NCBI RefSeq assembly: GCF_027924145.1
Contig: NZ_BRVP01000009.1
Coordinates: 1 to 64,000, forward strand
Direction: 5' to 3'
Source: Neptunitalea chrysea
Lineage (GTDB): Bacteria > Bacteroidota > Bacteroidia > Flavobacteriales > Flavobacteriaceae
DNA: 64,000 nt
Under the pieces are notes generated by a model, which was not told the origin of the DNA, made no database searches, and saw only the letters and a program-made list of their open reading frames with translations. How positions within the stretch are numbered: the first letter of the stretch is position 1; each line of letters opens with the position of its first letter. Shown one piece after another: positions 37,693-44,298 of this stretch. The translations under genes were made by a program, and so were the position numbers.

Positions 37693-38706
37693 ATGAAACG
37701 TTTGCTGTTTTTGTGTGCGGTATTGGCGGTTACGGTAGTAACGGCACAAAATACCATTAGCGGATATGTGAATCCGGCTGAGTTAGCCATGGCTAAAGAG
37801 GTGGTACTATTATCGGTAGACCCATCTGCGCCCTCAGTAAAGGATAGCACCAAGGTATTGGCTACATCGGCTATTGGCAAAAACGGTGAGTTTAGTTTTG
37901 GAAAAGAATTGTTTCAGCCTACCGAAAAGGTGTACCAGCTAGCTTTGGCGGGGGAGAAGTATAATGGTACTACCGGATTTCCGCAAATGATTAAAACTCT
38001 GAAAACGTTTATACTGTCGGCAGACGATTATATGGTGTTTAACGGCACTACTACCGAGTATGAAACCACCAGTGCAGCCGATAAGGAATGGGCCAAGTTT
38101 AAAAAGTTTGAGAAAGCAAGGCATGCACAGGCGTTTGATGCACAGCAAGTGGCAGGCTACTTAACTTCTACAAAAGGATACATTAAAGACTCCCTACAAA
38201 TTTTATTGGTGAAGTTAATGAGCATACAAGAGCTAGATGCTAAGCACTTGTTAGATACCGATATTAAAGAGAATCCTGATTATTACGAGCAATTGTTAGT
38301 ACAACTAAAGGAGAGCGATGTAAAACCAGAGTACTATATGTATTTAGAAAGCAAACTACACCAATACCATTACCTGCAAGCCAATACATTTTTTAAAACC
38401 AGTGTTATTGTAAATTTACTATTAGTGGTGTTGTTAGTATGGGTAGTTGTGAAATGGTTAAGAGCCAGAAAACAGCAAAAGCAAGAACCTGCTATAGCAC
38501 TTAGCAAACAAGAAACCTTGGTAAAGAATCTTATTTTAGAGGGTAAAACCAATAAAGAGATTGCTGCCACCCTGTTTATTAGTGTAAGTACGGTAAAAAC
38601 TCATATTACCAATATATACAGTAAGTTACAGGTGAGTAATAGAAAAGACCTCATACAACAATACCAAAATACAACGGGTACTAGTACCTATTTGGTACCC
38701 GAATAA
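37693..38706 (+). CDS. Membrane-anchored LuxR-type regulator
   Basis: 337 aa from the ATG at 37693 (MKRLLFLCAVLAVTVVTAQ signal). A periplasmic part of about 210 residues, one TM segment (VIVNLLLVVLLVWVVVKWL), then a cytoplasmic LuxR HTH: LVKNLILEGKTNKEIAATLF and STVKTHITNIYSKLQVSNRK. This order is common in Bacteroidota, where such proteins couple an envelope signal to transcription. The next gene in the same direction encodes an outer-membrane barrel protein, a plausible target or partner. Confidence 0.88.
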   Translation: MKRLLFLCAVLAVTVVTAQNTISGYVNPAELAMAKEVVLLSVDPSAPSVKDSTKVLATSAIGKNGEFSFGKELFQPTEKVYQLALAGEKYNGTTGFPQMIKTLKTFILSADDYMVFNGTTTEYETTSAADKEWAKFKKFEKARHAQAFDAQQVAGYLTSTKGYIKDSLQILLVKLMSIQELDAKHLLDTDIKENPDYYEQLLVQLKESDVKPEYYMYLESKLHQYHYLQANTFFKTSVIVNLLLVVLLVWVVVKWLRARKQQKQEPAIALSKQETLVKNLILEGKTNKEIAATLFISVSTVKTHITNIYSKLQVSNRKDLIQQYQNTTGTSTYLVPE

Positions 38707-38758
38707 GGTATAGAAATGCAGTAAGGCATCGGTTATTTGCAGCAAAAGAATAACCAAC

Positions 38759-41062
38759 ATGAAATTACTGTTTACTACGCTATGTTTTTTATCGGTTGTC
38801 ATTGGTTTTGGACAACAAAAAGCAATCCTTTCTTGTACTGTTACGGTAGAAGATAATGAACCATTACCTTATGGTACGTTACAACTTACCCAAGAAGGTA
38901 CAACATCCCCTGTTTATTTTACTATAATTGATGGCAAGGTGAGTACCGAAGAACTTCCTTTAGGTACGTATCAATTGTTTATTGCTACTTTGGGGTATAA
39001 GGATTATACGGAAACCATTACCCTAAATAGAACCACTCAAAAGAGTATTGTATTAACTATCGATGTTACCCAATTGGAGGGTGTTACAGTTACCTCGGCA
39101 CAAAAAAGCATGACCTACAAAAACGGAATCCTATCTGTTAATGTGGCAAATAGTGTATTGGCAAACATGTCGGCTACTACAGATGTGATAGGTAAGTTAC
39201 CCGGTGTTATTGTAAGTGCCGATAAAGAGTCTATTAATGTATTGGGTAAAGGGAGTCCTATTTTGTATTTGGGGCACCAGCGTATTACTATAGAGCAATT
39301 AAATAGTATTCCGGTTAATGCTATAGAAAAAATAGAGTTGCTTAAGAATCCGTCTGTTAAGTACGAGGCCGATGGAAACGCAGTGCTGGTAATAACCTTA
39401 AAAAAGAACAACGATAAAGGGTACCAAATACAACTAAAAGAAGATGCTTCTCAACAACACAATTTTAATAATTACTTAAGTGGTAATGCGTATGTAGGGC
39501 TGGGGAAGATGAGCATGCAATTATCGTTAGGATATAACCAGTTGCAGCATTGGGAAAGCAATACCTCTAAACTTAGGTATGTAGCAGAAGGGTTTACCAA
39601 TGAGTATGTGGTATTATCAGACGGAAATAGAGCCCAAGTTCCGGGGTCGGTTGGGGTATCGTATAACCTCAATGAGACCGACTATATTTCTACTCAAACC
39701 AGTTTTATGATACATAGAGACCCAAGTCCTATATACAGTCAGACCAATATTACCGATAATGGGGTAACTACCTTTTACGACAACTATAGCAGCAATAAAA
39801 GTAACCGTGATTATATTAGCACGAATCTTAATTATTATAAAAAGCTAACCGCTAAAACCGGCTTATTTACAGGGGCACAATACACGTATAAAAAAAGAGA
39901 GTCTAACAGTAATGTTTACGATGTTACAATACCCAATACTGTAAGCTTAACGGCACAAAACATTCAAAAATCGAACATAGAGGTATTTTCCGCCAAAGCC
40001 GATGTTGAGGTTGCACTTAACGAAAAAACACAGTGGGAGTCGGGCGTAAATCTGTACTTAGCGGAAACAACCTCTCAATCGAGTAATCGTAATGAAACGA
40101 CTCCAGATTATCTTTATAAAGAACATACGTATGCGGCTTATTCGCAATTAAAAGGAGAAGTGAAGAAAATATCCTTTACCGCAGGTTTGCGTTTAGAGCA
40201 TAACACCCGTAACGGAAGTTATATAGAAACCGGAGAAACAGAGGTAGATAATACCAATACGTACCTATTCCCAAGGGTACATACAACCTGGGAAATAGAC
40301 AGTGTAAACTCCGTAAGTGTAAGTTATAATAAAAGTATTTCGCGTCCATCATTTTCACAAGCTAACAATGCTAAGGTATATATAAATGAGTATTTAGATT
40401 TTGTAAACAATGTAAACCTGCAACCTTCTATACGCGATGAAGTGGGTGTAGAATACAAACGTGGTAAAAAAGGACTCCATTTTGTGGCCTATAGAGCAAC
40501 CAATACAGTATACTATTTAACCAATTATGATACCGATAGTGAGAAACTACAAATAGGAGCTACCAATGTAACTTCGGAAAACGGATACCAGTTAATTTTA
40601 ATGCTTCCTTTTAGTCATAAAATATGGAATTCTACCAATTACTTGTATGGTGGTTTGGTAGATGTGAACAATGTAAACGCGCAACATATGGGGGCTACTC
40701 CGTACTTTTATTACTATACCGATAACGAGCTAAAGTTTAAAAAAGACTTTACTATTGGGGTGAATTATTTCTACATGATGAAGCATGAAGAAGGCGTACG
40801 TACCAGTGCCGGATTTAGTTCGTTAGGGATAAATGCCAGCAAAAAGTTCAATAAGCATTGGACGTGTTTTTTATATGCCAATGATGTGTTTAATACCTTG
40901 AAATTTACACAAGCATATACTACCAATGGCATTGATAGTAAGACCACTTATTTTACCGATAATCATGGGGTAGGTTTATCGGTTACGTATACTTTTGGCA
41001 AGCTGGTTAAAAAGAATTTTAAAAACAAAAATGTAGACGAACAGTTAGACAGGGTGAAGTAG
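38759..41062 (+). CDS. Outer-membrane beta-barrel family protein (PF14905-type)
   Basis: 767 aa with signal (VVIGFGQ). An N-terminal carboxypeptidase-regulatory-like domain (LPYGTLQLTQ, LPLGTYQLFIATLGYKDY), a plug-like region (MSATTDVIGKLPGVIVSADK, PVNAIEKIELLKNPSVKYEA), then a large barrel ending GVGLSVTYTFGKLVKKNF. This is the layout of TonB-receptor-like outer membrane proteins that lack a full TonB box. Role unknown. It is convergent with the tRNA array; its stop is only 4 bp from the tRNA-His 3' end. Confidence 0.9.
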   Translation: MKLLFTTLCFLSVVIGFGQQKAILSCTVTVEDNEPLPYGTLQLTQEGTTSPVYFTIIDGKVSTEELPLGTYQLFIATLGYKDYTETITLNRTTQKSIVLTIDVTQLEGVTVTSAQKSMTYKNGILSVNVANSVLANMSATTDVIGKLPGVIVSADKESINVLGKGSPILYLGHQRITIEQLNSIPVNAIEKIELLKNPSVKYEADGNAVLVITLKKNNDKGYQIQLKEDASQQHNFNNYLSGNAYVGLGKMSMQLSLGYNQLQHWESNTSKLRYVAEGFTNEYVVLSDGNRAQVPGSVGVSYNLNETDYISTQTSFMIHRDPSPIYSQTNITDNGVTTFYDNYSSNKSNRDYISTNLNYYKKLTAKTGLFTGAQYTYKKRESNSNVYDVTIPNTVSLTAQNIQKSNIEVFSAKADVEVALNEKTQWESGVNLYLAETTSQSSNRNETTPDYLYKEHTYAAYSQLKGEVKKISFTAGLRLEHNTRNGSYIETGETEVDNTNTYLFPRVHTTWEIDSVNSVSVSYNKSISRPSFSQANNAKVYINEYLDFVNNVNLQPSIRDEVGVEYKRGKKGLHFVAYRATNTVYYLTNYDTDSEKLQIGATNVTSENGYQLILMLPFSHKIWNSTNYLYGGLVDVNNVNAQHMGATPYFYYYTDNELKFKKDFTIGVNYFYMMKHEEGVRTSAGFSSLGINASKKFNKHWTCFLYANDVFNTLKFTQAYTTNGIDSKTTYFTDNHGVGLSVTYTFGKLVKKNFKNKNVDEQLDRVK

Positions 41063-41066
41063 TTTA

Positions 41067-41139
41067 GGGTAGCACCGGGACTCGAACCCTGTTCTCCTCA
41101 TTCACAGTGAGGCGTTTTACCGGTTAAACTAGAGCTACC
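41067..41139 (-). tRNA. tRNA-His(GTG), degenerate
   Basis: Anticodon arm CCTCA-CTGTGAA-TGAGG with anticodon GTG. Discriminator C73, the His identity base. Acceptor GGTAGC pairs GCTACC with a T-T mismatch at position 7-66. T arm CAGGG-TTCGAGT-CCCGG has one A-G mismatch, and there is one surplus nucleotide before the D stem (GTTT/AAAC). CCA is not encoded. It is the last gene of the array. Confidence 0.75.
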
Positions 41140-41188
41140 GTTTGCAGTATTGACTAACTACTTTTTAGAAAGTGAATCTCGTTTATCT

Positions 41189-41240
41189 AGTAAACTACTT
41201 CGGAGCAAGCCCACAAAGTAGTTAACCTCAATTATTTAGT
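41189..41240 (-). repeat. Dispersed intergenic repeat, copy 7 (reverse, internally deleted)
   Basis: Read on the minus strand, AATAATTGAGGTTAACTAC, TTTGTGGGCTTGC and CCGAAGTAGTTTACTAG; the middle part of the consensus is missing. It lies inside the tRNA array between tRNA-Gln and tRNA-His, so it was gained within the array. Confidence 0.75.
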
Positions 41241-41310
41241 AAACCTAACAGGATTTGAACCTGTACTGCCAGTGCCAAAAACTGACGTGCTAACGTTACA
41301 CTATAGGTTT
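41240..41310 (-). tRNA. tRNA-Gln(TTG)
   Basis: Acceptor AAACCTA/TAGGTTT is perfect, D arm GTG/CAC, anticodon arm TCAGT-TTTTGGC-ACTGG with anticodon TTG, T arm ACAGG-TTCAAAT-CCTGT perfect. A73; no encoded CCA. The acceptor is A/T-rich and unlike a housekeeping Gln tRNA. Confidence 0.88.
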
Positions 41311-41323
41311 AAACATAAAATAG

Positions 41324-41396
41324 TACAAGAGAAGAGACTCCAGCTCTAAAAACCCTGATTCTAAATCAGGTGCGTGTGCCTGTACGCCACTCTTGT
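41324..41396 (-). tRNA. tRNA-Leu-like (TAG), class I shape
   Basis: Acceptor ACAAGAG/CTCTTGT perfect, T8 G9, D arm GCG/CGC with a Leu-like TGGCG start, anticodon arm CCTGA-TTTAGAA-TCAGG, anticodon TAG, A73 as for Leu. But the variable region is only five nucleotides, whereas bacterial tRNA-Leu has a long variable arm, and the T loop is CTGGAGT rather than TTCGAGT. Either an unusual tRNA or a decayed one. Confidence 0.65.
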
Positions 41397-41404
41397 AAGT
41401 GGAA

Positions 41405-41459
41405 ATAAGCGCTATGCCTACGGGAGACAGCCGTAAGCATAGGTTATTCCCTTTATTCC
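41405..41459 (-). other. Strong hairpin between tRNA-Cys and tRNA-Leu
   Basis: TATGCCTACGG ... CCGTAAGCATA with a 7-nt loop, extended on both sides by AATAA/TTATT pairing, forming a stem of about 17-20 bp. A small ATTCCA-CTCA-TGGAAT hairpin lies next to it. It may guide processing of the array transcript. A tRNA-Asp-like reading of the loop (CTGTCTC) fails because no T arm is present. Confidence 0.45.
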
Positions 41460-41472
41460 ATGAGTGGAATTG

Positions 41473-41544
41473 AGACAAGGATGGGATTCGAACCCATATA
41501 AAACAGATTTGCAGTCTGTTACCTAACCATTCAGTCACCTTATC
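41473..41544 (-). tRNA. tRNA-Cys(GCA)
   Basis: Acceptor GATAAGG/CCTTGTC (one G-U), D arm ACT/GGT, anticodon arm ACAGA-CTGCAAA-TCTGT with anticodon GCA, T arm ATGGG-TTCGAAT-CCCAT. U73 is present, the Cys identity discriminator. CCA is not encoded. Confidence 0.9.
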
Positions 41545-41556
41545 AAATCATTTTTG

Positions 41557-41639
41557 TGGAAGTGGTAGGATTTGAACCTACACGCCTAATAAGGACCAGA
41601 TTTACAGTCTGGCGAGCCAACCAATTGCTCAACACTTCC
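41557..41639 (-). tRNA. tRNA-Tyr(GTA)
   Basis: Acceptor GGAAGTG/CACTTCC, D arm GAGC/GCTC, anticodon arm CCAGA-CTGTAAA-TCTGG with anticodon GTA, a long variable arm as expected for bacterial Tyr, T arm GTAGG-TTCAAAT-CCTAC, A73. First gene of the array, 44 nt after the leader terminator. Confidence 0.92.
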
Positions 41640-41682
41640 TTCCTTTTTTCTTTTTCAATAGTTTTTTTCCCACATGTTTAAA

Positions 41683-41717
41683 AAAAAAGCATCTCCGGGA
41701 AAAGGAGATGCTTTTTT
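41683..41717 (-). terminator. Leader terminator between leader ORF 1 and the tRNA array
   Basis: On the minus strand AAAAAAGCATCTCC-TTTTCCC-GGAGATGCTTTTTT, a 14-bp stem and a T run: a strong intrinsic terminator. It lies 20 nt after the stop codon of leader ORF 1 and 44 nt before tRNA-Tyr. Its 5' arm and loop (ATCTCCTTTT, 41709-41700) are fully complementary to AAAAGGAGAT (41766-41757) within the leader ORF. Confidence 0.9.
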
Positions 41718-41737
41718 ACTTGGTTATATAATAGCCG

Positions 41738-41866
41738 CTAGGGCATTATAAGTCGTATCTCCTTTTTAGGTATTTTATATAGTGTTGTACTACAGGCACA
41801 ATAATGTATATAATAACACAAACTAAGTTGCGATTGCTGCTGTGTATGTAGTGTATGTGTTTTCAT
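41738..41866 (-). CDS. Leader peptide 1 of the tRNA array (predicted)
   Basis: 42 aa, ATG at 41866, starting MKTHTLHTQQQSQLSLCYY. His, Gln, Leu, Cys and Tyr make up 18 of the first 30 residues, three of them (His, Cys, Gln) normally rare. The order of the runs is His, Gln, Leu, Cys, Tyr, the reverse of the order of the tRNA genes downstream (Tyr, Cys, Leu, Gln, His). Codons used (CAT, CAA/CAG, CTA/CTT, TGT, TAT) are those read by these tRNAs, apart from one TTG. The 3' part carries the putative antiterminator strand. A TTG (41925)-N20-CATCTTTG (41902-41895) promoter lies upstream. Related to leader ORF 2. Translation is not proved. Confidence 0.6.
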   Translation of the reverse strand: MKTHTLHTQQQSQLSLCYYIHYCACSTTLYKIPKKEIRLIMP

Positions 41867-41894
41867 TTGTATGGTGTTTGTTATTTCGACAGGG

Positions 41895-41925
41895 CAAAGA
41901 TGGAAACCTTTTTTGAATTACACAA
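41895..41925 (-). promoter_or_regulatory. Putative promoter of leader 1 and tRNA array
   Basis: TTG, 20 nt, CATCTTTG, close to the Bacteroidota TTG-N19-TAnnTTTG pattern. It would start transcription about 20-25 nt before the leader ATG. Confidence 0.5.
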
Positions 41926-42117
41926 ATTATTTTTACATTTAAAATGTTGATAATCAGTGTTTTGTGTGTTGATTTTAGCGTGTTGAATTCCTGTCCGGCA
42001 TCATGCGGATTCTTGAAATGTATACAACTGACTGTCTCCCAATTGTTTTGTTTTCAATTCAATTATTTGTTATGTTTTGTACTACAGTAACTTTGCATCT
42101 CAAAAAAAATTAAAAAA

Positions 42118-42145
42118 AAAGCGTCCAATTTATATTGGACGCTTT
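42118..42145 (-). terminator. Intrinsic terminator after leader ORF 2
   Basis: AAAGCGTCCAAT-ATAA-ATTGGACGCTTT on the minus strand followed by further T residues; 12-bp perfect stem. It lies 36 nt past the stop codon of leader ORF 2. Its 5' arm (AGCGTCC, 42143-42137) can pair with GGATGCT in the leader (42207-42201), including one G-U, giving a weaker antiterminator. Confidence 0.85.
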
Positions 42146-42181
42146 GTATAACTGATTTTAGTTGTTTTTCTATCGTATGAA

Positions 42182-42289
42182 TCACCTTAAATTAGCCCGC
42201 AGCATCCTGTGTTGTTCACTATATAATGAACAAGAATAACATAGTTGTACACTATGTTGCTGTATGCTATGTAGGGTAACTGTTTTCAT
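42182..42289 (-). CDS. Leader peptide 2 (predicted), paralogue of leader 1
   Basis: 35 aa, ATG at 42289, MKTVTLHSIQQHSVQLCYS at the start. Aligns with leader 1: MKTxTLH, QQ, QL, LCY in the same places. His, Gln, Leu, Cys and Tyr are 16 of 35 residues. TACTTTTG at 42306-42299 fits a -7 element, but would leave almost no untranslated leader. The ORF stops (TGA) before a 12-bp-stem terminator. Short ORFs are easily formed by chance, and the case rests on the similarity between the two copies. Confidence 0.55.
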   Translation of the reverse strand: MKTVTLHSIQQHSVQLCYSCSLYSEQHRMLRANLR

Positions 42290-42368
42290 ATAATCTTACA
42301 AAAGTAGTGTTTTATTACGTAAATATGCTTTTATAGCACAAAGGGATGTTCCTCTTGGCTAGCCTAAA

Positions 42369-42767
42369 TTACTGTCTTGTATACTTTGCTTGTATCGTTT
42401 CAATACTAGGATAGTCTATAACTAAAGTATCTGCAGATATGGTAAAGGTATAGTCCCATACGGCGGTACATGCAGTAGAGCTAAGTGTATAATTGTTTAA
42501 CGAGTAGGTGCCATCTGTGGTCATAGTAGCATCTATAGTACTTGAACAAAATTCTCCGTTGCAAGTAAAAGTACCATTGGTATCAAATGTAAGTGTTCTG
42601 TTGCTGTTTACCTCTACAAAGGGGACTACACTACCTGGTGAAACTTTCATAGCGGTAAGTTTCCATTCACCCACCAAAGCATTATCGTTTATGCTATCGT
42701 CATTTTTGGTGTCGTTACAAGAAAAAGTGAATCCGATAAATAGTAATAATAGTGTAAAATTTCTCAA
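42369..42767 (-). CDS. Lipocalin-like lipoprotein
   Basis: 132 aa. Signal and lipobox (GFTFSC). LVGEWKLTAMKVSPGS, then SNRTLTFDTNGTFTCNG, and a C-terminal LVIDYPSIETIQAKYTR: the lipocalin-like family frequent in flavobacteria. Four further Cys residues may form two disulfides. Ligand unknown. It lies upstream of the leader/tRNA region on the same strand. Confidence 0.8.
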   Translation of the reverse strand: MRNFTLLLLFIGFTFSCNDTKNDDSINDNALVGEWKLTAMKVSPGSVVPFVEVNSNRTLTFDTNGTFTCNGEFCSSTIDATMTTDGTYSLNNYTLSSTACTAVWDYTFTISADTLVIDYPSIETIQAKYTRQ

Positions 42768-42930
42768 GTTATAATGGTTTTATTGCTTATAAGATGCAGA
42801 AAACTAAAAAGGTTGCGTGCGTAAAAAACAATAAAAATGGTGTGTTAGAGCAAGTTATAGGTGTGGAGTTAGGTTGCTGTGGTGTATTTAAATAAAGATA
42901 TACAGATAGTTGTAATAAGTAAATACACTT

Positions 42931-44298
42931 TTACCCAAACAAAAAGCTCACTACTTCTTCTACTTTATTTACCTTTTTAACCTCAATGTTTGTGTTAAGT
43001 TCTGGTAGTTTACTTTGGCCCGATATTACAATAGTTTTAAAGCCTAATTTTTCAGCCTCAGTGATACGTTGTTCTACGCGGGTAACAGGGCGAATTTCTC
43101 CTGCTAAACCTACCTCCGCGGCAAGGCATACATGGCTTTGTATAGCAATATCTTCATTAGAAGAAAGAATAGCGGCTACTACTGCTAAATCTATAGCGGG
43201 GTCATCTACAGTAATTCCTCCGGTAATATTTAAAAACACATCTTTAGCACCTAATCTAAATCCGGCACGTTTTTCTAAAACTGCCAGTAACATATTTAAA
43301 CGTTTTACGTTAAACCCGGTAGCACTACGTTGTGGTGTACCGTATACAGCGGTACTAACTAATGCCTGTATTTCTATAAGTAGCGGACGCAAACCTTCTA
43401 CGGTAGCAGCAATGGCCGTACCACTTAATTCTTCGGCATTTTTAGAAAGTAAAATTTCTGAAGGGTTAGAGACCTCTCTTAGTCCGGCACCTTGCATTTC
43501 ATAAATACCTAACTCATTGGTAGATCCAAACCGGTTTTTGTGTGCCCGCAAAATGCGGTATACATGGTTGCGGTCGCCTTCAAACTGAAGTACTGTATCT
43601 ACCATGTGTTCTAGTATTTTAGGACCAGCTATGTTACCATCTTTGGTAATATGACCAATTAATAATACGGGTGTATGGGTTTCTTTCGCAAATTTTATTA
43701 GTTCAGAAGTACACTCTTTAATCTGACTAATACTACCCGCAGAAGACTCTATGTAATCTGAATGTAAGGTCTGTATAGAATCAATCACCAATACGTCGGG
43801 ATCTAATTCCTGAATTTGTTTAAAAATTACCTGCGTTTTAGTTTCGGTAAGTATGTAGCAATCATTTGGTGTTTGCTGTATCCTGTCGGCTCGCATTTTA
43901 ATTTGGCGTTCACTCTCCTCACCAGATACATACAATACCTTAAACGGTAAGTTTAAAGCAATTTGTAAAAGCAGGGTACTTTTACCAATACCCGGTTCAC
44001 CCCCTAATAAAATTACTGCACCAGGCACCAATCCACCACCCAATACACGATTAAATTCGCCATTAGGGGTACGCATTCTAAACTCGTGCTCACTCTCAAT
44101 TTCCTTAATGGCAATGGGCTTAGTAGCACGTTTTTTACTGGTGCTTGTAGCGGCATTTTTCCAACTTTTAGGATCTTCTTTTTGTATAATTTCTTCGGCA
44201 ATGGTATTCCACTCTTTACAAGAAGTACACTGTCCTTGCCATTTGGCGTATTGAGCACCGCAGTTTTGGCAGTAAAAGGTAGTTTTCAGTTTTGCCAT
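42931..44298 (-). CDS. radA: DNA repair protein RadA
   Basis: 455 aa, normal length. N-terminal zinc finger C10-x2-C13 ... C24-x2-C27; RecA-like core with Walker A GEPGIGKS (100-107), KNRFG motif (253-257) typical of RadA; C-terminal Lon-protease-like domain. It promotes branch migration of recombination intermediates. The ATG overlaps the stop region of the esterase-like gene by 1 bp, so they are co-transcribed. Confidence 0.97.
   Translation of the reverse strand: MAKLKTTFYCQNCGAQYAKWQGQCTSCKEWNTIAEEIIQKEDPKSWKNAATSTSKKRATKPIAIKEIESEHEFRMRTPNGEFNRVLGGGLVPGAVILLGGEPGIGKSTLLLQIALNLPFKVLYVSGEESERQIKMRADRIQQTPNDCYILTETKTQVIFKQIQELDPDVLVIDSIQTLHSDYIESSAGSISQIKECTSELIKFAKETHTPVLLIGHITKDGNIAGPKILEHMVDTVLQFEGDRNHVYRILRAHKNRFGSTNELGIYEMQGAGLREVSNPSEILLSKNAEELSGTAIAATVEGLRPLLIEIQALVSTAVYGTPQRSATGFNVKRLNMLLAVLEKRAGFRLGAKDVFLNITGGITVDDPAIDLAVVAAILSSNEDIAIQSHVCLAAEVGLAGEIRPVTRVEQRITEAEKLGFKTIVISGQSKLPELNTNIEVKKVNKVEEVVSFLFG

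Noticed and set aside
41405-41459. A sixth tRNA (Asp, loop CTGTCTC) in the array
   Set aside because: The stem and 7-nt loop fit an anticodon arm, but no T arm or acceptor pairing can be drawn.
41296-41538. 80-aa minus-strand frame across the tRNA array
   Set aside because: It is the fortuitous translation of the tRNA-Cys, hairpin and tRNA-Leu region.
42794-42895. 33-aa plus-strand ORF (MQKTKKVACVKNN...) between the lipocalin-like gene and radA
   Set aside because: Could be a small peptide, but no terminator, paralogue or context supports it; a chance frame is as likely.
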